Source: CAVYWD01 sp963772225
Lineage (GTDB): Bacteria; Myxococcota; Myxococcia; Myxococcales; UBA5297
Reading direction: 5' to 3'
DNA length: 64,000 nt
NCBI GenBank assembly: GCA_963772225.1
Contig: CAVYWD010000002.1
Location: forward strand, 310,001-374,000
The translations under genes were made by a program, and so were the position numbers. The notes beneath the pieces were generated by a model. That model saw only the letters and a program-made list of their open reading frames with translations. It was not told the origin of the DNA and did not search any database. Positions 29,793-38,869 of the stretch are shown here, piece after piece. Position 1 is the stretch's first letter. The number at the start of each line of letters is the position of its first letter.

Positions 29793-29807
29793 CGCTTGGT
29801 CCTCCCG

Positions 29808-30026
29808 TTAGGCCCCGGCCGCGTCGCTCTGGATCACCTGCGGCCCGAGGGCGATTCGCCGCCGGTACTCGACCACGCGCTCGACGACCTCCTCCACGCT
29901 CTCCTTCACCATGAGGCGCGCGCCGGAGGTGAGCATGATGACCGTGTCAGGCGTCCGTTCGAGGGTGAGGATGTGGTCGGAGTTGACCACCAGCTCGGTG
30001 CCGTCCAGCCGGCTTAAGAACACCAT
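29808..30026 (-). CDS. FlbD-family flagellar protein
   Basis: 72 aa. Members of this small family sit next to flgE or motA in many bacteria and are usually annotated flagellar FlbD; they are unrelated to the Caulobacter sigma-54 regulator of the same name. Features are MVFLSRLDGTELVVNSDHIL, VIMLTSGARLMVKESVEEVV and a charged tail. It lies between flgE and motA, behind a structured leader (30038-30077). Molecular role unknown. Confidence 0.88.
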   Translation of the reverse strand: MVFLSRLDGTELVVNSDHILTLERTPDTVIMLTSGARLMVKESVEEVVERVVEYRRRIALGPQVIQSDAAGA

Positions 30027-30037
30027 GGGGGCCTCTC

Positions 30038-30077
30038 GCGCGCGGCATCCGGCGCCCGGGGTGGCCCCGCCGCGCGC
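30038..30077. promoter_or_regulatory. Hairpin between flgE and flbD
   Basis: GCGCGCGGC (30038-30046) pairs perfectly with GCCGCGCGC (30069-30077). The loop holds a second small stem, GGGG-TGG-CCCC. The 93-bp gap 30027-30119 is otherwise featureless. It could attenuate or protect the mRNA between the hook gene and the stator genes. Confidence 0.35.
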
Positions 30078-30119
30078 TCTCGCGACGGAGGGCCGCCGGA
30101 AAACCGAACGCGGCGCCTT

Positions 30120-31412
30120 CTACCGCTTGATGGCGATGAGCTCCGAGAGGAGCTGGTCGGCGGTGGTGATGGTCTTCGAGTTCGCCTCGTAGTTGCGCTG
30201 GGCGGTGATCATGTTGGTGAACTCGGTGGCGAGGTCGACGTTCGACTGCTCCAGCGAGCCGGCCACCAGCGAGCCGCGGCCGCCCTCGGAGGGGTTGCCG
30301 ATGGCGGGCTGGCCGGACTCGGGTACCTCCTGGAACAGGTTGCCGCCCGTGCGCGACAGCTTGTCCGGCGACGAGAAGCTGGCCACCGCGACGCGGCCCA
30401 CCACCCGGCTCCGCCCATTGGAGAACGTGCCGGTGACGTCGCCGGTGGTGTCCACCTTGAGGCTCGAGAGGGTGCCGGAGCTGTACCCGTCCTGGTTCAC
30501 GTAGGTGACCGTGGAGGCGCTCGCAAACTGCGTGATGCCGTCCACGCCGGTGCCTCCTGAGGCAGTCGGGGTGCCGAGGTTGAAGTTCAGCGCCTGTGGA
30601 CCGACGGCGTTGAGTGGGTTGAAGCTCGAAGTCTGGTTGGCGACGGAGGCGAGCTTGCCGCTGGTGTCGAAGGTCAGGTCCCCGCTGCCAATCTCGACCG
30701 GCGTGCCCGCAGTGCCGCCGGAGAGCCCGCCACCATCGGTGAGAGCGTGGTAGGTCCAGGTCCCGTCGCCGGTCTTGACGAAATAGAGGTCCACCTGGTG
30801 GTCCTTGCCCAGGGAGTCGTACACGGTGGTGCTGCTCGAGAAGTTGAAGGTGGTCTTGTCTGCCGGGTCGAAGGTGGCGGTGATGGCGGTGGCGTCGGAC
30901 TCGAGGTTGGCCTTGACGGTGATGTTCGCGGTCGGCTGCGGGGCCGCGGTCAAGTTGCCGATCTGCAAGTCGCCCAGGGCCGGCTGCACGGCCCCCTCGG
31001 AGTCGGCGAGGTAGCCCTGCACTCGCAGGCCGTCGATGTTGGTGAGGTACCCGTTGGAGTCGAAGGTGAACTGCCCGTCCCGCGTGTAGTACTGGCCCGA
31101 GACGCCGCTGTTCGTCCCCTTCACCACGAAGAAGCCCGAGCCGTCGATGGCCAGGTCGGTGGCGTTGCCGGTGCTCGAGAGCGCGCCCTGGGTCATCATC
31201 TTCTGCACCGCTTGCACGCTGGTGCCGAGGCCCACCTGGCCCCCGGTGGCGCCCGCCAGCGCGCTCTGCGAGAGCGCCGCCTCGAAGTCGGCGCGGCCCT
31301 CTTTGAAGCCGACGGTGTTGGCGTTGGCGATGTTGTCGCCGATGACGGTCAGGTCGGTGCTGCTGGCGTCCAGGCCGCTCACGCCGGAGTTCATGGAAGT
31401 CATCAGGCTCAT
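30120..31412 (-). CDS. flgE: Flagellar hook protein FlgE
   Basis: Builds the hook. It has 430 aa. The N-terminal rod-type motif is SLMTSMNSGVSGLDASSTDL followed by DNIANANTVGFKEGRADF. The middle hook domain is Thr/Ser/Gly-rich. The C-terminus has LEQSNVDLATEFTNMITAQR and ends ITTADQLLSELIAIKR. Its position after flgD fits its assembly-scaffold partner. A length near that of typical FlgE contrasts with the greatly enlarged FliK. Confidence 0.96.
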   Translation of the reverse strand: MSLMTSMNSGVSGLDASSTDLTVIGDNIANANTVGFKEGRADFEAALSQSALAGATGGQVGLGTSVQAVQKMMTQGALSSTGNATDLAIDGSGFFVVKGTNSGVSGQYYTRDGQFTFDSNGYLTNIDGLRVQGYLADSEGAVQPALGDLQIGNLTAAPQPTANITVKANLESDATAITATFDPADKTTFNFSSSTTVYDSLGKDHQVDLYFVKTGDGTWTYHALTDGGGLSGGTAGTPVEIGSGDLTFDTSGKLASVANQTSSFNPLNAVGPQALNFNLGTPTASGGTGVDGITQFASASTVTYVNQDGYSSGTLSSLKVDTTGDVTGTFSNGRSRVVGRVAVASFSSPDKLSRTGGNLFQEVPESGQPAIGNPSEGGRGSLVAGSLEQSNVDLATEFTNMITAQRNYEANSKTITTADQLLSELIAIKR

Positions 31413-31477
31413 GTCTCTGCTCCTTGTCCTTGCTCGCTTTCGGCTTCGGTTCGGTGCGCGCTCACTTCAGGTCGGTC

Positions 31478-32158
31478 TCAGGGCGAGACAATCTCCTCGA
31501 CGCTGGAGACCGGCACCTGATCCGAGCCCATCACGAGCACGGGGGTGGTGCCCTGCAGGGACACGCCGTCGACCTTGCGGCGTATCGTCTGGTCCAACGA
31601 GACGTTGTTCCCCGAGCTGTCGGTCGCTGTGAGCGTCAGCGTGTAGGTGCCGGCCGCGACGTGGCTGCCGTTGTTGCCCAGGCCGTTCCAGGTGAGGGTG
31701 TTCTGGCCGGCGGCCTGGGCCCCGAAATCGACCTTGGCGACCTGCGTCCCCGAGGCGTCGGTCACCACCAGCGTGGTGCTCGCCGAGGCCGCCGAGAGGT
31801 TGGCGACGAGGTCGACCGTCCCGTTGGCGGCGAGCTGCAGCTGCTTCGTGGTGCAAAGGGCTTCCTTGCCGACCAGGTTTGCGGTGCTCAGTTGGTTCGC
31901 CGAGCCCTGAGTGGTGACCAGCGATTGCAGCGTCGTGTTGATGTTCTGCATCTGCTCCAGGCTGGAGAACTGCGCGAGCTGGGACGCGAACTGAGACGTG
32001 TCCGCCGGAGAGGTAGGGTCCTGGTTCTGGAGCTGGGTGATCAGCAGCTTGAGGAAGTCGTTCTTCCCGAGCGCGTCCGAGCCCTGGGTCGAGCTGGTCG
32101 ACGAGGAGGTCGAGCTGCTCGAGCTCGTGCCCGCGAGGCCTGCGATCTGGCTCGACAT
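31478..32158 (-). CDS. flgD: Hook assembly scaffold FlgD
   Basis: Hook cap that incorporates FlgE, 226 aa. A Ser/Thr-rich N-terminus precedes the FlgD domain with LGKNDFLKLLITQLQNQDP and FASQLAQFSSLEQMQNIN. A FlgD Ig-like/tudor region (TLVVTDASGTQVAKVDFG, TWNGLGNNGSHVAAGTYTLT) follows. It sits 15 bp after fliK and 65 bp before flgE. Confidence 0.94.
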   Translation of the reverse strand: MSSQIAGLAGTSSSSSTSSSTSSTQGSDALGKNDFLKLLITQLQNQDPTSPADTSQFASQLAQFSSLEQMQNINTTLQSLVTTQGSANQLSTANLVGKEALCTTKQLQLAANGTVDLVANLSAASASTTLVVTDASGTQVAKVDFGAQAAGQNTLTWNGLGNNGSHVAAGTYTLTLTATDSSGNNVSLDQTIRRKVDGVSLQGTTPVLVMGSDQVPVSSVEEIVSP

Positions 32159-32173
32159 CGGACGACTCCTTTC

Positions 32174-35100
32174 CTATGCGCGCACGTGCACTCCGGTCTC
32201 GGAGGGTGCGCGGGGCTCCGCGCCGCCGCTCTGAGGCGATGGCGTGCGCGGGGTTGCGCGCGGCTGGGGCTGTTCCGGCGCATCGGGGTGGCCGCGCTGC
32301 TGCTCGCGCGGAAGGTCGAATGCGCCCAGCTGTAGGCCCTCGCTCGCCAGCGAGGCGCTCAGCTCGTGGACCCGATCTTTCAAGAGGTGTGCCGCGGCGC
32401 CTTCCGCGCGAATCTCGGTACTTCCGTCGCGAACGCGCACGTGCAGCGCCAGATCCCCGGCGCCGTCGATGTCGAGCGACAGATGTGCGGCGCGCTCGAG
32501 CACGCCGACGCGGAGCGACGGATCCTCCTCGGCGCGGTCGACCAAGGGGGCGGCCGGCGCTGGGAGCGGCGCTGCCTCGACGGCGGTCCGGGGCGCCGGT
32601 GCCGGGGCCGCCGCCACCGGCGCGGGGTGTGCCGAGCTGGCGGCGGGGACTGGCGAGGGGAGGACCTGGGCAGCGACAGCGCTCTCGCGCCGCTCCGGCG
32701 CTTCTCGGACCTCGGAGAGGGGCTCGTCGACAGAGGTCGCGCGAACGCGGGGCGCCGTCGCCGCCGCCATCGCGTTCGACGCGGAAGCGGCGTGCGGCGG
32801 GGCGGGGCGCCGCGAAGCCTGCGTCGATGGCGCGGCAGCGCTGGCGGAAGCGGGGAGGGGTTGGGCGACCTCGGCAGAAGCCGCGGCAGAGCGGTCCTCG
32901 CGGCCCGATGTGGGCTTGCGGCTCGGGCTGGGCCGCGGCTCCGGGGAGTCCGGCGACGCGGCTCGCGTCGCGCCCGCTGCCGCGCGCGAGCTCGCGTTCG
33001 CAGCCGAGACCGGTTTCGCAGCCGAGGTTGCGCTCTGGGCGGTGGATCGCTCGAGCGCCGCCGCCAACGCGGCCTCGAGATTGGCCGGGCCAGCAGTCTT
33101 TCGAGACGCCTCGTCTCGGTCGGAGGGCGCGGCGGCCTCCTCTGGCGCGAGGCGCTCGGAGGCGCGGAATTGCGCCCGAGGCCTCGCGACCGCGGCGCCC
33201 GTCGGCGCGGCGGCCGGATCATTTGACGGAGCGCTCGAGGCGGGCGAGCGGCCCGCGGCGCGCTCATCCAAAGAGCTCTCCGATCGCCTGCCACCGGAAG
33301 TCTCGCCCGCGGATGCATGCGATGGAGCGCTCGAGGCGGGCGAGCGGCCCGCGGCGCGCTCTTCGAAAGAGCTCCCCAATGGCCTGCCATTGGAAGTCTC
33401 GCCCGCGGATGCGTGCGATGGAGCGCTCGAGGCGGGCGAGGGCCCCGCGGCGCGCTCTTCGAAAGAGCTCCCCAATGGCCTGCGATTGAAAGTCTCGCCC
33501 GCGGATGCGTGCGATGGAGCGCTCGAGGCGGGCGAGTGCCCCGCGGCGCGCTCTTCGAAAGAGCTCCCCAATGGCCTGCCATTGGAAGTCTCGCCCGCGG
33601 ATGCATGCGATGGAGCGCTCGAGGCGGGCGAGTGCCCCGCGGCGCGCTCTTCGAAAGAGCTCCCCAATGGCCTGCGATTGAAAGTCTCGCCCGCGGATGC
33701 GTGCGATGGAGCGCTCGAGGCGGGCGAGTGCCCCGCGGCGCGCTCTTCGAAAGAGCTCCCCAATGGCCTGCCATTGGAAGTCTCGCCCGCGGATGCATGC
33801 GATGGAGCGCTCGAGGCGGGCGAGTGCCCCGCGGCGCGCTCTTCGAAAGAGCTCCCCAATGGCCTGCGATTGAAAGTCTCGCCCGCGGATGCATGCGATG
33901 GAGCGCTCGAGGCGGGCGAGTGCCCCGCGGCGCGCTCTTCGAAAGAGCTCCCCAATGGCCTGCCATTGGAAGTCTCGCCCGCGGACGCATGCGATGGAGC
34001 GCTCGAGACGGGTGAGCGGCCCGCGGCGCGCTCTTCGAAAGAGCTCCCCAATGGCCTGCCATTGGAAGTCTCGCCCGCGGATGCATGCGATGGAGCGCTC
34101 GAGGCGGGCGAGTGCCCCGCGGCGCGCTCTTCGAAAGAGCTTCCCAATGGCCTGCCACTGGAAGTCTCGCCCGCGGATGCATGCGATGGAGCGCTCGAGA
34201 CGGGTGAGCGGCCCGCGGCGCGCTCTTCGAAAGAGCTCCCCAATGGCCTGCGATTGGAAGTCTCGCCCGCGGATGCGTGCGGGACAGGGGCGGAACGCGC
34301 CGTCCGCTCAGAAGGGTTGGCCTCCGCGCGAGCCACCGGAGCGCTCTCGCTCGGCTGGCGCTGTGCTCCCGCCGAGGTACCGCTCCTGTCGGCGGCAACG
34401 TCGCTCGGGGAGGCGGCGCGGGACGGCGCGGCCGGCACTTGCGACGCCATCGACGCGCCGCTTTGCGGCCGCTCGGCGCGCGGGGGCTGTCGCGGCTCGA
34501 CGGCGTTCGAGCGGCTCACGGCGCTGGGAGCGCTGGTCGAGATCGCTGCGCGAACTGAAGACGTCGACGCCGTCGAGGTCGCGGCCCGAGGTGAAACAGC
34601 TCGAGATGCGCGCTGCGGCTGGCCAGGTTCGGCCACCGCGGCGGAACCCGCCAAATCGAGTCGAGGCGCCTGAGGGGTCGACGCCGCTCGGTCGAGTGGC
34701 TCGGCGCGGGCCGGGCTCGCAACTGGTTTAGAACGGCTCTCGACGCTCCGACTCGAAGCGGAGCGGGAAGAGACATCGGCCTGCAAGTCAGACGCGGACG
34801 AGGGCGTTCCCTCGCTCGTTTTCACGCGCTCTGCCTGCGGGCGAGCGGAGCTCACGGGAGCTCGCGGCTCCATTCGGACATCCGATGGCGGCCTCTGGCT
34901 CGGGTCCGGGGTGGACGACGCGCCGCCCGGCGCAGCGCGTGCGGCCCCCTCGGGCGCGACGGTCGCGCCGCGGGTCTCGGAAGCGATGGAGGGGATTGCG
35001 GCGCGGGCCAGGAGCGCGGCCTCGGAGGAGGAAGGCTGGACGAGCGACTCTGGCGCTTGCGCGTGGTAGGCGCTTGCCGCCGCGAGGCAGCGGTCTCTCG

Positions 35101-36097
35101 AGGGCGCTGTGGAGCTTTGCGCGGCAAGGGTCGCGCTCTGCGCGTGGGCCGCCAAGATTGCCTGCGCGGCGGCAGCCCCGGCGAGCTCGCCGGCCCGGGT
35201 CTGCCCGCCGGGGCTCGCGTCCGCCTCACGGTCGGCGCGGCGGGGTGCCTCTCGAGAGTCGCTGATGGTCGCCTCTCGAGGCTCGGCTCCCTCGGCCGTC
35301 CGCGTGGAGCCGCGAGAGCTCAGAGCGCTCCCAGGCCGGTCGACAGGCTCGCTCGCCTCGGCCAGCGCCTTCGAAGAAAGAAGATCGGGCTCTTGGTGCG
35401 GGGCTTCACAGGCATCCGCGCGGCGCTCGCCTCGCGCCCCCGTCGAGTTCGCAGAGCCCGGGGAGACCTCAGAGCGCGGCGCGAGGTCGCGAGCCTTCTC
35501 GGCAGCGCCCGCGCTCGAATTCGCACCTGCGTCGCCCGCGGCGTCGCCTCGACCCGGCAGCGTCGGACTCGCGGCCAGCGCGAGCGTTCGCGCGGAACGC
35601 TCGCTCGCCCGGGCAGCGGCAGTACCACCGGCGACGTGAGCTGCGGCCGGAGCGCGGGCGCCGGCGGGCGCTGGCGCTGGCGCTGCTTGTTTGGAGCGAA
35701 TCGCTTCGCCGCTGTTCGATGGCTCGGCGCGGGCGGAAGTCTCCGGCGCCTTCCTCTGCTCCGCCGGGCGGTCGCCCAGTCGCAGATTGGTCGGGACAGC
35801 GGAGGAGGCGCTTCGAGCGCTGGCTGCAACGGCGAGCTCGGGCTGAGCCTCTGCGAGCTCCTGCGCCGCCCACTGCGCCGGCTCAGCGGTTCGGGAGCGC
35901 GGGGCGATGGAAGCCTGGAGGCCTGCGGCGGAGCGTTGAGTCGGGCCGGACGCGCCGGCCGCGAGCCGACCGGTCGCGAGCGCCTCGTCGAGCTCGGCGC
36001 CGAAGGGGGAGCCGTCGTTCGCATCGTGCGCGCGGTGCGAGTGCTCGGGTTGGCCGCTCGCCGGGGCCGAAGGAGTCAGATGGGCGATCGCGTTCAT
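32174..36097 (-). CDS. fliK: Flagellar hook-length control protein FliK, greatly enlarged
   Basis: Secreted ruler that sets hook length and triggers the FlhB switch. The ATG at 36097 overlaps the stop of the upstream gene (ATGA), giving 1307 aa. FliK proteins are more often about 250-650 aa. The body is a Pro/Ala/Ser/Arg-rich disordered chain. It contains eleven tandem 32-residue repeats (33225-34280) of the type SHASAGETSNGRPLGSSFEE. The C-terminal FliK_C-like part is ordered, with HLSLDIDGAGDLALHVRVRD and AEGAAAHLLKDRVHELSASL. It is followed by flgD and flgE. The identification rests on the C-terminal domain and context. Confidence 0.85.
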   Translation of the reverse strand: MNAIAHLTPSAPASGQPEHSHRAHDANDGSPFGAELDEALATGRLAAGASGPTQRSAAGLQASIAPRSRTAEPAQWAAQELAEAQPELAVAASARSASSAVPTNLRLGDRPAEQRKAPETSARAEPSNSGEAIRSKQAAPAPAPAGARAPAAAHVAGGTAAARASERSARTLALAASPTLPGRGDAAGDAGANSSAGAAEKARDLAPRSEVSPGSANSTGARGERRADACEAPHQEPDLLSSKALAEASEPVDRPGSALSSRGSTRTAEGAEPREATISDSREAPRRADREADASPGGQTRAGELAGAAAAQAILAAHAQSATLAAQSSTAPSRDRCLAAASAYHAQAPESLVQPSSSEAALLARAAIPSIASETRGATVAPEGAARAAPGGASSTPDPSQRPPSDVRMEPRAPVSSARPQAERVKTSEGTPSSASDLQADVSSRSASSRSVESRSKPVASPARAEPLDRAASTPQAPRLDLAGSAAVAEPGQPQRASRAVSPRAATSTASTSSVRAAISTSAPSAVSRSNAVEPRQPPRAERPQSGASMASQVPAAPSRAASPSDVAADRSGTSAGAQRQPSESAPVARAEANPSERTARSAPVPHASAGETSNRRPLGSSFEERAAGRSPVSSAPSHASAGETSSGRPLGSSFEERAAGHSPASSAPSHASAGETSNGRPLGSSFEERAAGRSPVSSAPSHASAGETSNGRPLGSSFEERAAGHSPASSAPSHASAGETFNRRPLGSSFEERAAGHSPASSAPSHASAGETSNGRPLGSSFEERAAGHSPASSAPSHASAGETFNRRPLGSSFEERAAGHSPASSAPSHASAGETSNGRPLGSSFEERAAGHSPASSAPSHASAGETFNRRPLGSSFEERAAGPSPASSAPSHASAGETSNGRPLGSSFEERAAGRSPASSAPSHASAGETSGGRRSESSLDERAAGRSPASSAPSNDPAAAPTGAAVARPRAQFRASERLAPEEAAAPSDRDEASRKTAGPANLEAALAAALERSTAQSATSAAKPVSAANASSRAAAGATRAASPDSPEPRPSPSRKPTSGREDRSAAASAEVAQPLPASASAAAPSTQASRRPAPPHAASASNAMAAATAPRVRATSVDEPLSEVREAPERRESAVAAQVLPSPVPAASSAHPAPVAAAPAPAPRTAVEAAPLPAPAAPLVDRAEEDPSLRVGVLERAAHLSLDIDGAGDLALHVRVRDGSTEIRAEGAAAHLLKDRVHELSASLASEGLQLGAFDLPREQQRGHPDAPEQPQPRATPRTPSPQSGGAEPRAPSETGVHVRA
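33225..34280 (-). repeat. Eleven 96-bp tandem repeats inside fliK
   Basis: Units begin every 96 bp from 33225 to 34185 and encode 32 residues each. Two subtypes (GETSNGRPLG and GETFNRRPLG) alternate in the middle, giving a 192-bp higher-order period. DNA identity is very high, and the outermost copies are the most diverged. Copy number is a multiple of 3 bp, so gain or loss keeps the frame. Confidence 0.95.
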
Positions 36098-36780
36098 TTT
36101 CGGGCCTCCCGCGCGCCCTCGGCGGCGATCATCGCGAGAAGCTCGGCCGCCACCTCGGGCTTCAAGCGGTCGAGGATGGGGCTCGAGTCCGCGGGGCGCA
36201 GCCGCTGCAGCACCGCCGCGGCGAGGTTCTTGTCGAGCTTCGAGACCACCGCCGCGGCTCCGTCCGGTTTCATGGACTTCAGCGTCTTCGCCAGGCTGTC
36301 GAAGCTCTTGCCGCCGTCGGCATTGACCTGCGCGATCCGGGTGGGCCAGAACTTGTCGCCCCCGGGCTTCATCGCGTCCTCGCCGAGCTCGGCGAACGAC
36401 ACGAGGCGATCGGTCTCGGCCTTGAGCTGCTCGCGCGCCTCGGCCACTTCCTTGGCGAGCTTCTCCAGCTCCGCGCGGTCCTTCTTCAGGGCGTCCCGCT
36501 CGGCGACCAGCTTCTTCAGCGCCTCGTCGCGGTCCGAGCCCGACCGAGAGAGCTCCTCGCACAGGGCGTGGAGCGAGAGCGACGGCGGGATGGGCGAAGC
36601 GTCCTCCTTGGCGGCGGGCTTCTTCGCCGCTTCCGCCTTCGCGGGCTCCGCGACCTTGGCTTCTGGGACCGCCGCCTTCGCGCCGGGCGGCGCCGGCGTC
36701 GCACCCTGCGCGGCGCCGGCGGCCACCGCCGCGGCGGACGCGAGGGCCGCCAACAGGGTGCGCCTTGCGCCCCTAGCCAC
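36094..36780 (-). CDS. MotE-like flagellar chaperone/stator-associated protein
   Basis: 228 aa with a signal-like or anchor helix at residues 8-26, an Ala/Lys/Pro-rich stretch and a coiled coil (about 85-135, EALKKLVAERDALKKDRAEL). A MgtE_N-like repeat domain follows, with LAKTLKSMKPDGAAAVVSKL and ILDRLKPEVAAELLAMIAAE. It sits between fliI and fliK, where fliJ is often found, and overlaps both. No fliJ is seen in the window. It matches the MotE type known for stabilising stators. An export-chaperone role in place of FliJ is an alternative. Confidence 0.75.
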   Translation of the reverse strand: MARGARRTLLAALASAAAVAAGAAQGATPAPPGAKAAVPEAKVAEPAKAEAAKKPAAKEDASPIPPSLSLHALCEELSRSGSDRDEALKKLVAERDALKKDRAELEKLAKEVAEAREQLKAETDRLVSFAELGEDAMKPGGDKFWPTRIAQVNADGGKSFDSLAKTLKSMKPDGAAAVVSKLDKNLAAAVLQRLRPADSSPILDRLKPEVAAELLAMIAAEGAREARK

Positions 36781-38110
36781 GGCGCGCCTCGAGCCCCGCC
36801 GCCAGCGCTCGTTTGAGCTGCTCCAGCGTCTCCGGGAAGCCGAACCGCTCGGCAGGGCCCTGGCGCAGGAACGCGTTGAGCCCCTGGATGCACTTGAGCG
36901 CCCGGTCCACCTTGGGGTTCGACCCCTGTGCGTAGGCGCCGACCTCGATGAGGTCCGCGGCCTCGCGGTAGGCCGACAGCATCTCCCGAGCGGTGCGCGC
37001 GAGCTCGCGGTGCGAGGCGTCGACCACGTCGGTCATGACGCGGCTCACGCTGGCCAGGACGTCGATGGCCGGGAAGTGGCCCGACTCGGCGAGCTTGCGC
37101 GAGAGCACCACGTGGCCGTCGAGCGCCGCGCGCGCGGCGTCGGCCACCGGGTCGGTGAGGTCGTCGCCCTCGACGAGGACGGTGTAGAGCGCGGTGATGC
37201 TGCCCTCGCCGGCGCCGTTGCCGGCGCGCTCGACCAGCCGCGGGAGCGCCGCGAAGACCGACGGTGGGTAGCCTTTGGACGTGGGCGGCTCGCCCGCCGA
37301 CAGGCCGATCTCCCGCTGGGCCATGGCCACGCGGGTCAGCGAGTCGACCAGGAGCAGCACCTTGCGCCCCGCCTCTCGGAAGTGCTCCGCCACCGCCGTG
37401 GCCGCCATCGCCGCACGCACGCGCATCAGCGGCGGCTCGTCGGAGGTGGCGACCACCACCACCGACCGCGCGAGCCCCTCCTCGCCCAGGTCGCGCTCGA
37501 CGAACTCGCGCACCTCGCGCCCGCGCTCGCCGACCAGCCCGACCACCGTGACGTCCGCCTTCGCGTTCTTGGCGAGCATCCCCAGGAGCACGCTCTTGCC
37601 CACGCCGGCGCCGGCCATGATGCCCACCCGCTGTCCCTCGCCGACGGTGAGGCACGCGTCGATGGCGCGGATGCCCATGGACAGCGGCCGGGAGATCCGC
37701 TTGCGCTGCATGGCGAGCGGCGGGTTGCGGTTCAGGGGCGCACGGTCGCGCAGGAGCGGCACCGGGCCGCCGTCGACCGGGCGGAGCATGGCGTCGACCA
37801 CGCGGCCGAGCAGGCTCGCGCCCACCGGCACCGCCGCCGACTGGGCGCGCGGCACCACCGCGCAGCCCTCGCAGATGCCGGACATGTCGCCGAACGGCAT
37901 CAGCAGGGCGTCGGTCCCGGAGAAGCCGACTACCTCGCTCTGCACGGTCCGGCCGTCGCCCGCGTGGATCTCACAGCTCGTGCCCAGCGCGACCCGCGGG
38001 AGCGCCGCCTCGATGATGAGCCCCGACGCCCGGAGCACGCGGCCCTTCACGACCAGCGGTTGACTCTGGGCGAGCGCGCCTTGGAGGCGATCCAGATCGA
38101 TGAGGCTCAT
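36773..38110 (-). CDS. fliI: Flagellar export ATPase FliI
   Basis: ATPase of the flagellar export apparatus, 445 aa, related to F1-beta. The P-loop is AGAGVGKSVLLGML. Other conserved parts are GLVGERGREVREFVE, LLLVDSLTRVAMAQREIGLS and GEPPTSKGYPPSVFAALPRL. The ATG at 38110 overlaps the fliH stop. Its start MSLIDLDRLQGAL was chosen over longer in-frame extensions that run through fliH. Confidence 0.97.
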   Translation of the reverse strand: MSLIDLDRLQGALAQSQPLVVKGRVLRASGLIIEAALPRVALGTSCEIHAGDGRTVQSEVVGFSGTDALLMPFGDMSGICEGCAVVPRAQSAAVPVGASLLGRVVDAMLRPVDGGPVPLLRDRAPLNRNPPLAMQRKRISRPLSMGIRAIDACLTVGEGQRVGIMAGAGVGKSVLLGMLAKNAKADVTVVGLVGERGREVREFVERDLGEEGLARSVVVVATSDEPPLMRVRAAMAATAVAEHFREAGRKVLLLVDSLTRVAMAQREIGLSAGEPPTSKGYPPSVFAALPRLVERAGNGAGEGSITALYTVLVEGDDLTDPVADAARAALDGHVVLSRKLAESGHFPAIDVLASVSRVMTDVVDASHRELARTAREMLSAYREAADLIEVGAYAQGSNPKVDRALKCIQGLNAFLRQGPAERFGFPETLEQLKRALAAGLEARRG

Positions 38111-38845
38111 GATGTTCCTCCGTCGGTGGCGTAGGCCACGGCCCGCTTCAGCTCGGCCAGGCGGACGTCGAGCCGGCCGTCGACGCTCCCGAGCGTGGAC
38201 TCGACGAGGCAGTCGCCCGGCGAGAGGCTCGGGTCGGCCGTCACCTCGGTCTGCACCACCGCCAGGTCCGGCAGCTCCTCGCGGGCGAGCGCGTCCTTCA
38301 CCACCGCCGCGTCCGCGGGGCACAGGCGCACGCGGACCTGCCGGGCCTCGCCCAGCCGCCGCACCGCGGAGCGCACCAGGGCGAAGAGCGGCTCGGGGCT
38401 CGCCTTGAGCTCGGCCTCGAGGATGCGGCGGGCGATGACGAAGGCGATCTCCAGGGCGTCGGAGCGCGCCTGCTCTGCGAGGCGGGCGCTCGCCGAGCGC
38501 AGGCTCTGAATCGCCGCGGCCAGCGACTCGAGCGCCTCGCTCGGCGCCTGCTCACGCCTGGGAGGCACGGTGCCCGCCGGCGCCGCAGGCGGCTCGAGGA
38601 TTGGCGCCGGCTCGGCCTGCGCGGCCGGGGGCGCGCTCGGCTTCGGCGGGGCAGGCGGCGGAGGGCGGACTTCGGCTGGCTTCGGAGCCGGGGCGAAGTG
38701 GGCGGGGGCGACGGCCTCGCGGGCCGGCTGCGCGGCGCGCGACTCCAGCCCGGCGCGAGAGAAGGCCGCGGGCGTCACCTCCGCGCGCAGATTCCGCCTC
38801 AGTCATGAAGCGCGGCAGGCGGGGCGTGGGCGAAGAGGGGGGCAT
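38107..38845 (-). CDS. fliH: Flagellar export regulator FliH (one apparent frameshift)
   Basis: Binds and restrains FliI. The likely start is the ATG at 38845 behind GAGGAACGAAGG. The frame breaks near 38790-38794, where the plus strand has GATTC. Reading GATC joins MPPSSPTPRLPRFMTEADL to RAEVTPAAFSRAGLESRAAQ. Corrected length is about 245 aa. Without the correction only a 223-aa frame from a GTG or later start exists. A Pro/Ala-rich N-terminus precedes the conserved C-terminal domain with AFVIARRILEAELKASPEPL, VRVRLCPADAAVVKD and GDCLVESTLGSVDGRLDVRL. Confidence 0.85.
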
Positions 38846-38869
38846 CCTTCGTTCCTCGGGACTTCAGGG

